Below, in pieces: positions 17,510-26,260 of a DNA stretch of 64,000 nucleotides (its first letter is position 1; each line of letters starts with the position of its first letter). The stretch comes from Streptomyces sp. P9-A4 (GTDB lineage: Bacteria > Actinomycetota > Actinomycetes > Streptomycetales > Streptomycetaceae): positions 3,296,501 through 3,360,500 of the forward strand of contig NZ_JAZIFY010000001.1 in NCBI RefSeq assembly GCF_036634195.1, read 5' to 3'. Made by a program: the position numbers and the translations under genes. The notes under the pieces are model-generated. The model saw only the letters and a program-made list of their open reading frames with translations. It had not been told where the DNA came from and ran no database searches.

Positions 17510-18007
17510 ATGGGGACGAATGGATCGACCGTGCTCGAGCCGTTACGGCAGGGCCTGCCGCCGATCGATCCCGGCGCCGTCTCCACCTCCGCCTCCTGCG
17601 CCCTGCCCGCGCGGTACGAAGCCGTGCGCGGGGCCCGGAAGTTCACCAGCGCGACGCTGGACCGCTGGGAACTGTCCGAGCGCTTCGACGACGTGGCCCT
17701 GGTCGTGTCCGAGCTCGTCACCAACGCGCTGCGGCACGCGGTGCCCGGCGACGCGCCGCAGGAAGAAGGCCAGAACCCACCGGTCCGGCTGCACCTGATG
17801 CGCTGGTCCTCGCGCCTCGTGTGCGCCGTGCGCGACCCCAGCCAGGAGAGCCCGGAGGCGCGCGGCGGCGAGGAGGACTTCGCCGCCGAGTCGGGACGCG
17901 GGCTGTTCCTGGTCGACTCGTTCAGCGACAGCTGGGGCTGGCACCCGCTGGCGGGGACGCTGCGGGGCAAGGTCGTGTGGGCGCTGTTCCGGATCGGTGC
18001 GGAGTAG
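17510..18007 (+). CDS. HATPase_c anti-sigma-like ATP-binding protein
   Basis: A 165-residue single-domain GHKL ATPase of the RsbW/serine kinase-like type. The N box is SELVTNALRHAV and the G box region is ESGRGLFLVDSFSDSWGW. Such proteins usually bind and inactivate a sigma factor or anti-anti-sigma partner; in WhiJ-type loci the ATPase partner role is less clear. ATG 17510 (MGTNGSTVLEPLRQG) is chosen because GGGAG precedes it and the family begins here; the frame is open upstream through the regulatory repeat. It is divergent from the XRE gene and ends at a strong shared terminator. Confidence 0.85.
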   Translation: MGTNGSTVLEPLRQGLPPIDPGAVSTSASCALPARYEAVRGARKFTSATLDRWELSERFDDVALVVSELVTNALRHAVPGDAPQEEGQNPPVRLHLMRWSSRLVCAVRDPSQESPEARGGEEDFAAESGRGLFLVDSFSDSWGWHPLAGTLRGKVVWALFRIGAE

Positions 18008-18045
18008 GGCGCCGGAAGGCACGGACGTACGGAAAGACATATGAA

Positions 18046-18083
18046 GAGAAGGGCCCGGGCGTCATCACGCCCGGGCCCTTCTC
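18046..18083. terminator. bidirectional terminator between ATPase and DUF397 genes
   Basis: A 17-bp perfect stem (arms 18046-18062 and 18067-18083, 4-nt loop CATC) between convergent genes. Confidence 0.88.
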
Positions 18084-18105
18084 GTGTCCGCCGTTCGCGC
18101 GGACC

Positions 18106-18348
18106 TCACACCAGGTGGTCGAACTCCCCGTCCTTGACGCCGAGCAGGAGCGCCTCTATCTCCGCCGGCGTATAGACGAGGGCGGGGCCGTCGGGGTGGC
18201 GCGAGTTGCGCACGGCGACGTCTCCCCCCGGAAGTTTGGCGAACTCCACGCAGGATCCCTGGGAGTTGCTGTGCCTGCTCTTCTGCCACACGACGCCTCG
18301 CAGCTCCGTGGCCGCCATGCCGTTGTACGCGTGATGCGCATGATGCAC
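18106..18348 (-). CDS. DUF397 domain protein
   Basis: An 80-residue protein whose core VVWQKSRHSNSQGSCVEFA and VAVRNSRHPDGPALVYTP defines DUF397. In Streptomyces these small proteins are encoded beside XRE-DUF5753 regulators and act as their partners or antagonists. GTG 18348 is chosen because GGAG lies 6 nt upstream; an internal ATG at 18318 has no binding site. A copy of the 24-bp site found upstream of the ATPase gene lies 68 nt before this start. Confidence 0.88.
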   Translation of the reverse strand: MHHAHHAYNGMAATELRGVVWQKSRHSNSQGSCVEFAKLPGGDVAVRNSRHPDGPALVYTPAEIEALLLGVKDGEFDHLV

Positions 18349-18415
18349 TGGTAGCTCCCCGAGTTGCTTGGTGCAGGTGTCAACTTCCTCGGATCATAGC
18401 TGTGTTCATATGCCG

Positions 18416-18439
18416 ATGCATGAGCAGATGCACGTGCAC
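18416..18439 (-). promoter_or_regulatory. repeated 24-bp site in front of the DUF397 gene
   Basis: On the minus strand this reads GTGCACGTGCATCTGC, TCAT, GCAT, matching the site at 17387-17410 except inside the four-base spacer. Candidate binding site for the XRE regulator of the same locus. Confidence 0.6.
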
Positions 18440-18570
18440 GGGGGGTGGCGTAGCGGCTACACCACTCAGCGTGCTACCACCGGGTACACGGGTCCGCACC
18501 CGCCCCCACCTGGGCCACCTTACGGCTCCCGATCTTGGAACCCGTCGGCGCCATCGGGACTCGGCCGGGG

Positions 18571-18610
18571 CCGCCGTGACTCCGTCAGTGCCGCCGTGAC
18601 TCCGTCAGTG
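18571..18610. repeat. 20-bp tandem duplication at the end of the FUSC gene
   Basis: CCGCCGTGACTCCGTCAGTG occurs twice in a row (18571-18590 and 18591-18610). The stop codon of the FUSC gene lies inside it. Confidence 0.9.
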
Positions 18611-20714
18611 CCGTGGTGAGTTCTTCCAGGACGTCGAGGAGCAGCACGGCGCCCTTGTGCAGCAGGAAGTGGTCCGGCGGGTCGGCCGACCAGGCGTCGA
18701 CCGTCTCGCGCAGGTCCTCCCAGTGCGGCTCCCTCCGCTCGCGCACCTCCTTCGCACCCCGCTCCGTCGCCCGGTGCAGGGACTCCGCGAGGGTCGCGGC
18801 GGCGGGTACGGGCGGGGCGCCGCGTTCCGGCACGTGCGCCTCCATGAGCATCGCCACCCGCCCGAACTCCGCGAGCGCGTTGTCGGCCTGCTCCACCGCC
18901 GCGTGCGAGAGCCCCCGGTGCCGTACCGGCTCGTGGGTCGCCCGCTCCACCGCCTCCTGCCAGGCCACCCGGGCCGCACGGGTGTCGAGCAGCGCCTGCC
19001 GTACGTCGGGACTTCCGGTGCCCGCCGGGTCGGCGTACCGCGCGACGACGGCCGCCGCGTACCGGCCGACCGAGGCCAGCCAGTCCGCCAGCCGGCCGCG
19101 CAGCCGGGGCGTCTCCCAGGCCGGGTAGACGGCGTACGACAGCATCGCGAGGACCCCGCCGAGCAGGGTCAGCGTCACCCGGTCCCGTACGGTCTGCGTC
19201 AGCCCCGCGCCCTCCATGTCGAGCAGGAAGACGACGTACGCGGAGACGAAGACCTGCCCCGCCGCGTACCCGGTGCGCATCAGCAGGTACATCGTGAAGG
19301 CGCACAGCACCGCGAGCACGGCCGACAGGTACACGTCCGGGTGCGCCGACTGCACGATTGCCGTCGCCAGCGCGACGCCCACCAGGGTGCCGCCGAAGCG
19401 CGCCACCGAGCGCGCGTACGTCTGCGTGAAGTCCGGGCGCATCACCATCACCGAGGCCATCGGCGCCCAGTAGCCGTGCCCGAAGGGCAGCACCGCGCCC
19501 AGGAGGTAGCCGGCGGCCGTGACCGCCGAGACCCGGATCGCGTGGCGCAGGATCGGGGAGTCACGGCGCATCTCGGCGCGCATCTTGGCGAGGACGACGG
19601 GGGTGAGACGGGCGAGGGAGGGCCGGGTGCGGGGGGTGTGGGCGGGGGGTTCCGCCGCGCCGGAGGCGGCGCTTCCCGAAGTGCCGGACTTCGCCGCGCC
19701 CGAACCGCCCGAGCCGCCCGAAGTCTCCGTCCTCGGTTCCGCCGTCTCCACCACGTCGCCGAGCAGCGCGGCGAGGCGGACGGCCGCGCGGCGGGAGGGG
19801 CCGTTGAGGATCTCGCCCGTGTCCGGGGTACGGAGGGCGGCGGCGGCCGCCCACGGGAGGTCGACCGGATCGCCGTGCCGGATCGCGTGCGCGGCGGCGT
19901 CGAGGACGGCGCCCGCCGCGGCGAGCAGCTCCCGCACGCGCGCGCGTTCCGGGCCTTCCTCCGGAACCCCGACGGCCGGGTCGGCGAGCGAGGCGAGGAC
20001 CGGGCGGATGCGTTCCGCGAGGCCCCGCGCCCCGGCCAGTTCCGCCGGGCGGCGGCGGGCCTGGCCGGGCGTCACGGCGGCGGCGCTGCGGGCCGTCATC
20101 AGCGGTACGGGGTCGAACGGCGCGACCGGGTCGTGGCGGAGCCTGCGGGCGTAGTCCGCCTCGGCGGCGAGCGCGTCCGCGAGGGCGTCGCGCTGGGCGC
20201 CCCAGCGGCGTACGGGGAGCAGGACGACCAGGGCGGCCTGGACGACACCGCCCGTGAAGATCATGGCGGCGTGGCCGGCGGCCTCGGCGACGGAGGTGGG
20301 CAGGGTGACCGTGACCAGCATGATCGCCACGTTGGAGGAGGCGATGATGCCGACGGTCGGCCCGGCGGCCCAGACCAGCCCCGCCAGGAACGTCCAGAGC
20401 AGCAGGAGGGCGAGGAAGAGCAGTTCGTGGGCGCCGGTGACGTAGCCGAGGAAGGTCGACACGGCGAGGCTGGCGCCGGAGGCGAGGGCGAGGGTGGGGC
20501 GGGGGCGCCAGGAGCGCTGGAAGGTGGCGATGGCCGCCTGGAAGGCGCCGAAGGCGGAGGAGGCGGCGACGGCGGGCCCGAAGACGGCGAGGGAGAAGCC
20601 GATGACCAGGGCGAGCCCGAGGGCCGCTCGGGCGGCGATGGCGGGTTCGAGCCGCCGCCGTTCGACGGTGAGTCCGGAACGGGCGGTCTCCCTCAACGCC
20701 CGGAGCCAGCTCAT
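18585..20714 (-). CDS. FUSC-family membrane protein (aromatic acid exporter-like)
   Basis: A 709-residue inner membrane protein with two sets of hydrophobic segments (about residues 28-165 and 385-540) separated by hydrophilic helical regions, the pattern of fusaric acid resistance/aromatic acid exporters. The second half has the FUSC-like motif GHGYWAPMASVMVMRPDF followed by FGGTLVGV. Substrate unknown. An Ala/Gly/Ser-rich low-complexity stretch lies in the middle (around residues 325-350). A 20-bp tandem duplication at the 3' end shifts the frame and creates the present stop; without it the protein would continue for about 17 residues. Confidence 0.85.
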   Translation of the reverse strand: MSWLRALRETARSGLTVERRRLEPAIAARAALGLALVIGFSLAVFGPAVAASSAFGAFQAAIATFQRSWRPRPTLALASGASLAVSTFLGYVTGAHELLFLALLLLWTFLAGLVWAAGPTVGIIASSNVAIMLVTVTLPTSVAEAAGHAAMIFTGGVVQAALVVLLPVRRWGAQRDALADALAAEADYARRLRHDPVAPFDPVPLMTARSAAAVTPGQARRRPAELAGARGLAERIRPVLASLADPAVGVPEEGPERARVRELLAAAGAVLDAAAHAIRHGDPVDLPWAAAAALRTPDTGEILNGPSRRAAVRLAALLGDVVETAEPRTETSGGSGGSGAAKSGTSGSAASGAAEPPAHTPRTRPSLARLTPVVLAKMRAEMRRDSPILRHAIRVSAVTAAGYLLGAVLPFGHGYWAPMASVMVMRPDFTQTYARSVARFGGTLVGVALATAIVQSAHPDVYLSAVLAVLCAFTMYLLMRTGYAAGQVFVSAYVVFLLDMEGAGLTQTVRDRVTLTLLGGVLAMLSYAVYPAWETPRLRGRLADWLASVGRYAAAVVARYADPAGTGSPDVRQALLDTRAARVAWQEAVERATHEPVRHRGLSHAAVEQADNALAEFGRVAMLMEAHVPERGAPPVPAAATLAESLHRATERGAKEVRERREPHWEDLRETVDAWSADPPDHFLLHKGAVLLLDVLEELTTALTESRRH

Positions 20715-20778
20715 GGCCCGAGCGTATCCGCGATCTACCTCGAACCGGGCATTTCACCCCGCAGGGGTGGAGTGGGGC

Positions 20779-20903
20779 GCGGAGCCGGCGGGCCGGTGGG
20801 CGGAGCCGGCGGGCCGGTGGGCCCCAGCCAAAGGGGACGGGTCCCAGCCGACGGGCGGGTGGGGCCCAGCCGACGGGCGGGTCGGTCCCAGCCGACGGGC
20901 GGT
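20779..20903. repeat. short tandem repeats in the FUSC upstream region
   Basis: Two adjacent 21-bp copies beginning GCGGAGCCGGCGGGCC (20779-20799, 20800-20820) are followed by three copies of CCCAGCCGACGGGCGG at 20843, 20865 and 20888 (period 22-23 bp). They fill most of the 220-bp gap between the FUSC start and the DUF2786 stop. Confidence 0.8.
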
Positions 20904-20929
20904 GGGGTCCCGCCCGGGGCCGGGACCCC
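20904..20929 (-). terminator. hairpin downstream of the DUF2786 gene
   Basis: GGGGTCCCG (20904-20912) pairs with CGGGACCCC (20921-20929), 7 nt after the DUF2786 stop. No T-run, so only a possible terminator. Confidence 0.5.
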
Positions 20930-20935
20930 GCCCCG

Positions 20936-22075
20936 CTACTCCGCCCCCCGCACCCCCTTCCGCCCCGGATGCAGGCCCGCTCTGTCCGCCGCCGACGCCC
21001 CGTGCGTCCAGCCCTCCTCGTCCCAGGCCGCGCGCACCCGGGCCGTCCGCGTCTCCGGGAACAGTTCGTCCGTACGGGTGGTGACCGCCAGGTCCCGGGA
21101 GGCGAGGGCCGGGAGGAGCGTCGGGGCCTCCGCCGCGACCCGGCGGGACGTCGTCGCGAGACGGGTGCCGAGCCGGTTCGCGTACGCCAGCAGGAAGGAC
21201 TGCCGGAAGGACTTCGTACGCTTGCGTCCGCCGGCCCGCTGCTCCGCCTCCGCCCGCGTCATCGCCGACGTGCCCTGTACGAGCAGCGAGGTGTAGAGCA
21301 GCTCCACCGGGTCGAGGTCCGCCTCGAAGCCGACGACCGTCGAGAAGCCGTACGCCTCGTTCCACACGGCCCGGCAGTGGTTCGCCGTCGCCACCGCGTC
21401 GAGCAGGATCGCCTTCGCCTGTTCGTACGGCGGCTCCACCCCGATCCGGATCGCGCCCGGCGTCTCCGGCGACGGCGCGCCGGCCGCGAGCGTCGCCTCG
21501 TCGAGGCTGTGCCGCGCCATCAGCTCCTGGGCCTTGGCCGTGAGCGCCTCCGCCTCCTCCGGGTACCCGGTCGCCTCCGCCTTCGCGAGCAGCGCCCTGA
21601 TCCGGGTGAGCATCCGCGGCTCCCCGGCGGCGGCCGGCGGCAGCGTCTCCCCCGGCACCGGGCCGACCGCGTCGAGGCGCGGCAGCCTGACCAGGAGCCG
21701 GTACAGCTCAAGGACGGTCGTGGCGTACGAGAAGCGGTCCGTCGGCCGCCCGGGAGCGCCGGCCTGCTCGGCCAGCTCGGCCAGCTGCGGCTGCCAGCGG
21801 TGCGGCAGCCGCTCGTAGCGGGCGGTCTCGGCCCGGACCAGGGTGGCGAGGACCCGGAGGTGCTCGTCGGCCAGGTCGCGGCGCACGATGCGTACGGCGT
21901 CCGCGGGCTGCCAGCCCCGCTCCCACAGCGTCCGTACGAACGCCTCCCCGCGCCGCGCCAGTTCCGCGTCGGCTCCCGGGTCGGCGGCCAGCAGAGACGC
22001 GGCCGTGTCGAGCGAGCCGTCGTCGCCGGCGTACAGCGCCTCGAAGGCCTTGTCGATGGTGGTGCTGGTGCTCAC
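20936..22075 (-). CDS. DUF2786 domain protein
   Basis: A 379-residue soluble protein. The DUF2786 signature is at about 180-230 (LTRIRALLAKAEATGYPEEA then LTAKAQELMARHSLDEATL), followed by a DUF7168-like region containing CRAVWNEAYGFSTVVGFEAD and a basic segment GGRKRTKSFRQSFLLAYANRL. Family function is unknown; related proteins are found in phage and bacterial genomes. GTG 22075 gives MSTSTTIDKAFEALYAGD, a plausible N-terminus, with only a weak GAG upstream. The frame stays open upstream through an antisense reading of the ABC gene, which is a GC artefact. Confidence 0.78.
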   Translation of the reverse strand: MSTSTTIDKAFEALYAGDDGSLDTAASLLAADPGADAELARRGEAFVRTLWERGWQPADAVRIVRRDLADEHLRVLATLVRAETARYERLPHRWQPQLAELAEQAGAPGRPTDRFSYATTVLELYRLLVRLPRLDAVGPVPGETLPPAAAGEPRMLTRIRALLAKAEATGYPEEAEALTAKAQELMARHSLDEATLAAGAPSPETPGAIRIGVEPPYEQAKAILLDAVATANHCRAVWNEAYGFSTVVGFEADLDPVELLYTSLLVQGTSAMTRAEAEQRAGGRKRTKSFRQSFLLAYANRLGTRLATTSRRVAAEAPTLLPALASRDLAVTTRTDELFPETRTARVRAAWDEEGWTHGASAADRAGLHPGRKGVRGAE

Positions 22076-22322
22076 GCGCTCACGCCGTCCTCGTGTCCCG
22101 TTCCTCGCGCGGTCGCCCCGCGGCGTTCTCGGTCTCGCTGTGCTCTCGGTCTTCGCTGTGTTCGATGTCTTCGCGGTCACCACGATGGTCTCAGCCGCCG
22201 TGTCCCGGGCCGCCACCACGGGAGGGTTCGCGCGGGCCGTACGGGAGGGGTAGGGCCAGGCATACCCTCGGACGCCCGCCAGTGGTCGTGATCGGCGGCG
22301 GCGGAAACGGTTGGCTTGAGGC

Positions 22323-23195
22323 ATGACCTCGACGACGGCTCCGACCGCCCCGACCGCCCCGGCCTCTCGTGCGGCGGGCACCACCCCCGCCGCCTCCCCC
22401 GCCGTACGGCTCCGCCGGCTGACCCGCCACCACCGGGACGTCCATGCCCTCGACGGCGTCGACCTCGACTTCGCCGCCGGGACCTTCACCGCCGTCATGG
22501 GCCCTTCGGGCTCCGGCAAGTCCACGCTGCTCCAGTGCGCGGCCGGACTCGACCGGCCCACCGCCGGGCGGGTGGAGGTCGGCGGGGTCGCCCTGGAGGG
22601 GCTGAGCGAACGGCGGCTGACCCTGCTGCGGCGGGACCGGATCGGCTTCGTCTTCCAGTCCTTCAACCTGCTGCCCGCCCTGACCGCCGCGCAGAACGTG
22701 GCCCTGCCCCTGCGGCTCGCCGGCCGCCGCCCTTCCCGTACGGAGGTCAGGGAGGCGCTGGCGCGCGTCGGGCTCGCGGGGCGGGAGCGGCACCGGCCCG
22801 GCGAACTCTCCGGCGGACAGCAGCAACGGGTCGCCATCGCCCGCGCGTTGATCACCCTCCCGGCCGTCCTCTTCGGCGACGAGCCGACCGGCGCGCTCGA
22901 CTCGACGACGAGCCGCGAGGTGCTCGACATGCTGCGGGAGCTGGTCGACCGGGACGGCCAGACGATCGTCATGGTCACCCACGACCCGGTGGCGGCGGCC
23001 CGCGCGGACCGGGTGGTCTTCCTGGTCGACGGGCGCGTGGCGGGCGAACTGCCGTCCCCGACGGTGGAGTCGGTCACGGCCAGGATGGCGACGCTGGAGA
23101 CGGCACCGGAGGCGCCGGGGGCCATACCGGCCGCACCGGAGTGCCCCACCACCACGACCGTCTCGGCTCCCCCCGCCGGAGGCCTCCCGTGCTGA
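22323..23195 (+). CDS. ABC transporter ATP-binding protein (MacB/LolD type)
   Basis: A 290-residue nucleotide-binding subunit: Walker A GPSGSGKST, Q-loop in FVFQSFNLLPAL, signature ELSGGQQQR, Walker B VLFGDEPTGALDS, H-loop VTHDP. It is followed with a 7-nt overlap by a large FtsX-type permease. The pair belongs to the mechanotransmission or substrate-export class of FtsX-type transporters. The start ATG 22323 has GAGG upstream; a TTG or other upstream start cannot be excluded. A related ATPase/permease pair is encoded at 52.9-56.2 kb. Confidence 0.93.
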   Translation: MTSTTAPTAPTAPASRAAGTTPAASPAVRLRRLTRHHRDVHALDGVDLDFAAGTFTAVMGPSGSGKSTLLQCAAGLDRPTAGRVEVGGVALEGLSERRLTLLRRDRIGFVFQSFNLLPALTAAQNVALPLRLAGRRPSRTEVREALARVGLAGRERHRPGELSGGQQQRVAIARALITLPAVLFGDEPTGALDSTTSREVLDMLRELVDRDGQTIVMVTHDPVAAARADRVVFLVDGRVAGELPSPTVESVTARMATLETAPEAPGAIPAAPECPTTTTVSAPPAGGLPC

Positions 23196-25333
23196 CTGTC
23201 GTCCTCTCCGGGCTCCGGGCCCGCTGGGCCTCCTTCCTCGGCGGCTTCCTCGCCCTCGCGCTCGGCGTCGGGCTGCTCGTCACCATGGGGCTCGGCCTCT
23301 CCGCCACCTTCCACGCACCGGAGCGTCCTCCCGAGCGGTTCGCCTCCTCGCCCGTCGTCGTACAGGGCCAGGACCGGCTGACGCTCGACGTGCGGCGCGG
23401 GCCCGGCACCGCCGCCGTGTCACAGCGGCTCGACCGTCCACAGCCTGTGGACAAAGAACTCCTCGGCCAGCTCCGAGCCCGCTGGACGGTCACGCTCTCC
23501 GGCACTCCCGTCTCCGGTGGCCCCGACGCCGGTGGCCCCGACGCCGTCGGGGTCGACGCCCCCGCCGCCGATGTCCGCGCCCTCGTCGGCGACCGCGCCC
23601 AGGTCCTCACCGGCGACGACCGCCGACGCGCCGACCCCGACCCCGAGCGGGACGCCGACGCGCTCGTCGCCCTCAACGCCCTCCTCGGCACCTCCGGCGG
23701 CGTCACCGCCTTCGTCTCCGTCTTCGTCGTCGCCTCCACCTTCGCGTTCGCCGTGGCACTGCGCCGCCGCGAGTTCGGACTGCTGCGGACCGCCGGGGCC
23801 ACCCCCGGGCAGATCCGCCGTCTGCTCCTCGCCGAGGCCGCCGTGCTCGGTGTGCTCGCCTCCGCCGCCGGGTGCGCGCTCGGCGCGCTGGGCGCGCCCC
23901 TGCTCGCCAGGGCCCTCGTCGCCCGCGGTCTCGCCCCCGAGTGGTTCGCCGTCGGCGGGGCGGCCTGGCCCTTCCACGCCGCCTTCTGGACGGGGGTGAC
24001 CGTCTCCCTCGCCGGGGCCGTCGCCGCCTCCCGGCGCGCCGGGAAGGTCGGCCCGACGGCGGCGCTCCGCGAAGCGGACGTCGACGCCGACACCCTTCCC
24101 CCCGGCCGGGCCCTGCTGGGTACGGCCCTGCTCCTGGCCGGGCTCGGACTCCTGGCCTGGACGTACGCCACGGACCCTGGCGCGCTGCTCAAGCGGAAGA
24201 CGTACACGACCCTCCCGATGCTCCTGATCACCGGCGTCGCCCTGCTCTCCCCGCTGCTCGTCGGGCCGGTGGCACGGCTGCTGCGGGCGCGGGGGGCGGT
24301 GGGGACGCTGGTACGGGAGAACAGCGCCGCGTCCGTACGCCGTACCGCCGCCGTCGCCGCGCCGGTCCTCGTGACCGTGGCGCTGGCGGGGACGCTGTTC
24401 GGTTCGGCGACGAGCGTCACGCGCGCGAAGGGCGTGGAAGTGCGGGAGGCGACGGCCGCCGAGCACGTCGTGGCCGGCCCGGCGCTGAGGCCGGTGACGG
24501 CGCCGCCCGGGGCCGTCGTGTCCGCCACCGGCGCGACCTCCGTCTTCGTACGGGACGGGGCGGAGGCGGTCGTGAAGTACGGGGCGCGGGCGGTCACCGA
24601 CCCGGCGGCCTTCGCCTCGCTCGCCCGGCTGCCCGTGGTCGCCGGGGACCTGCGGGACCTCGACGACCGGTCGATCGTCGTCAACGAGGAGTTCGAACGG
24701 CACCGGGTCGGCGAGTCCGTCGAGGTCTGGCGCGCGGACGGGTCCGGTCCGGTACGGCTCCGGGTCGCGGCCGTCCTCGCCGTCGGGACCGGCGACAACG
24801 GGCCGTACGTCACCCGGGCGAACGCCCCCGGCTCCGCCCCCGACCGGATCGAGGCGCGGGGCGGCGGTACGGCCACGGTCCGGGCCCTCGAAAGGAGCGG
24901 CGGCACCGTCAGGACCGCCGACGCCTGGGCCGACGCCGAACGCCCGGCGAGCGGCAGCCCGCAGACCCGGCTCGGGCTGGTCCTGGTCCTGGGCATCGCC
25001 CTCGTCTACACGGTCATCGGGCTGGCCAACACCCTGCTCATGGCGACCTCGGTACGCGGCGGGGAGCTGGCCTCGCTGCGGCTGGCCGGCGCCACCCGGG
25101 CCCAGATCCTGCGGGTGGTGACGGGTGAGGCGGCGCTCGCCGTCGCGATCGGCACGCTGCTCGGCCTGCTGGTCACGGCGCTCGCCCTGGGCACCCTGGG
25201 AGCGGGCCTCGCCGCCCTGTCCGCCCCGGTGGCCCTGACCCTGCCGTGGACGACGGTCGGCGCGGCGGCGGGCGCCTGCGCGACGGTCGCGGTCACCGCG
25301 GCGGCCCTCCCCGCGTGGCGCATGACGCGCTGA
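23189..25333 (+). CDS. FtsX-like ABC transporter permease
   Basis: A 714-residue permease with one N-terminal transmembrane helix, an extracytoplasmic region (residues about 45-165), three FtsX helices with the coupling motif LRTAGATPGQIRRLLLAEA, a middle hydrophobic pair, a second extracytoplasmic region and three final helices with LRLAGATRAQILRVVTGEA. It thus holds two FtsX domains. GTG 23189 overlaps the ATPase stop by 7 nt and has GGAGG upstream. The first extracytoplasmic region is shorter than in related permeases such as that at 52.9 kb. Substrate unknown. Confidence 0.9.
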   Translation: MLTVVLSGLRARWASFLGGFLALALGVGLLVTMGLGLSATFHAPERPPERFASSPVVVQGQDRLTLDVRRGPGTAAVSQRLDRPQPVDKELLGQLRARWTVTLSGTPVSGGPDAGGPDAVGVDAPAADVRALVGDRAQVLTGDDRRRADPDPERDADALVALNALLGTSGGVTAFVSVFVVASTFAFAVALRRREFGLLRTAGATPGQIRRLLLAEAAVLGVLASAAGCALGALGAPLLARALVARGLAPEWFAVGGAAWPFHAAFWTGVTVSLAGAVAASRRAGKVGPTAALREADVDADTLPPGRALLGTALLLAGLGLLAWTYATDPGALLKRKTYTTLPMLLITGVALLSPLLVGPVARLLRARGAVGTLVRENSAASVRRTAAVAAPVLVTVALAGTLFGSATSVTRAKGVEVREATAAEHVVAGPALRPVTAPPGAVVSATGATSVFVRDGAEAVVKYGARAVTDPAAFASLARLPVVAGDLRDLDDRSIVVNEEFERHRVGESVEVWRADGSGPVRLRVAAVLAVGTGDNGPYVTRANAPGSAPDRIEARGGGTATVRALERSGGTVRTADAWADAERPASGSPQTRLGLVLVLGIALVYTVIGLANTLLMATSVRGGELASLRLAGATRAQILRVVTGEAALAVAIGTLLGLLVTALALGTLGAGLAALSAPVALTLPWTTVGAAAGACATVAVTAAALPAWRMTR

Positions 25334-25349
25334 GCGGCGATGGTGGGAC

Positions 25350-25394
25350 GGACGGGGCGGTGACCGGGGTCGGAGCCGGGTCACCGCCCCGTCC
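25350..25394 (+). terminator. terminator after the FtsX-type permease
   Basis: GGACGGGGCGGTGACC (25350-25365) pairs perfectly with 25379-25394 (16 bp, 13-nt loop), 16 nt after the stop codon. Confidence 0.85.
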
Positions 25395-25431
25395 AGGCGT
25401 ACGGCCACGGGCCGACGGCCGGGGCACCGCT

Positions 25432-25522
25432 ACGCGCGCGTGGACCTGGATACGGCATCACGCGCGCGTGGACACGGACACGCATCACGCACGCGTGGAC
25501 ACGGCACTACGCGCGCGTCGCC
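25432..25522. repeat. spaced CG-rich repeats between convergent genes
   Basis: Four imperfect copies of ACGCGCGCGTGGAC start at 25432, 25460, 25487 and 25509, each centred on the palindrome ACGCGCGCGT or ACGCACGCGT. They sit between the permease terminator and the end of the acetyltransferase gene. Confidence 0.75.
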
Positions 25523-25574
25523 CCGGGCGCGGGCACGGCACCACCCGCACGCGGCCCCGCATCCGGCCCCGCTC

Positions 25575-26147
25575 TCACGCCCCCGACTTGGCCGCCCGCC
25601 ACTCCCCCGCCAGTACCGACCAGACCTCCTCGTCGTGGAGCCGGCCCCGGTACGCGTAACTCTCCCTCAGGACCCCGTCCCTGCTCATGCCGAGGCGCCT
25701 GGCCACCGCGATGCTGGGCTCGTTGTCGGAGGACACCACCCACTCCACCCGGCGGATCCCGCGCACCTCGATCGCCCAGTCGACGAGCAGCCGCGCCGCC
25801 CGGGTGATCAGGCCCTTGCCGACGCCCGCGGGCTCCAGCCAGCAGCCCGCCTCGGCCCGGCCGCCCTTGATGTCGAGCATCCGGAGGATCACCGCGCCGA
25901 CGAGGGTCCCGTCGGACCAGATGCCGTGGATGCGGCCGGTGTCGGTGGCCGTCTTCTCCGCGTAGGCGCGGAGGTAGGCCCGGCTGGACTCCAGGTCCGT
26001 GATCACGTCGGGAAGTCCGTTGCGGGCGCCGATGAAGTCCCGGCCGCGGTCCATGTGGGCCAGGAACTCATCGGCCTGCCACGGTTCGAGCGGGCGCAGC
26101 TCCGCGCCGTCGTCGCCCAGGGGTATCGCGTACATCGTCGTCGTCAT
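25575..26147 (-). CDS. GNAT-family N-acetyltransferase (RimJ/RimL-like)
   Basis: A 190-residue acetyl-CoA-dependent acetyltransferase. The acetyl-CoA pyrophosphate loop is seen as EPAGVGKGLITRAARLLVDWA, preceded by GCWLEP and followed by VVSSDNEPSIAVARRLGM and GVLRES, which are typical of RimJ/RimL-like enzymes that acetylate N-termini or small substrates. ATG 26147 has GGAAGG upstream. It is followed on the same strand by nothing obvious and is preceded by the oxidoreductase gene. Confidence 0.85.
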   Translation of the reverse strand: MTTTMYAIPLGDDGAELRPLEPWQADEFLAHMDRGRDFIGARNGLPDVITDLESSRAYLRAYAEKTATDTGRIHGIWSDGTLVGAVILRMLDIKGGRAEAGCWLEPAGVGKGLITRAARLLVDWAIEVRGIRRVEWVVSSDNEPSIAVARRLGMSRDGVLRESYAYRGRLHDEEVWSVLAGEWRAAKSGA

Positions 26148-26260
26148 CGCCTTCCGGGGTCGGAGCGGGACCGGGCTGCTCGCGGCCCCGCGGCGGGGTG
26201 ATCCTCTCACCCCGCCCGGCCGCTCCCCCGGGCCACTCCCTCGCCCCGCCCCCGCCCGCG

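Noticed and set aside
22323..25333. ATPase and permease as a single fused gene
   Set aside because: They are in different frames with separate start and stop signals overlapping by 7 nt.
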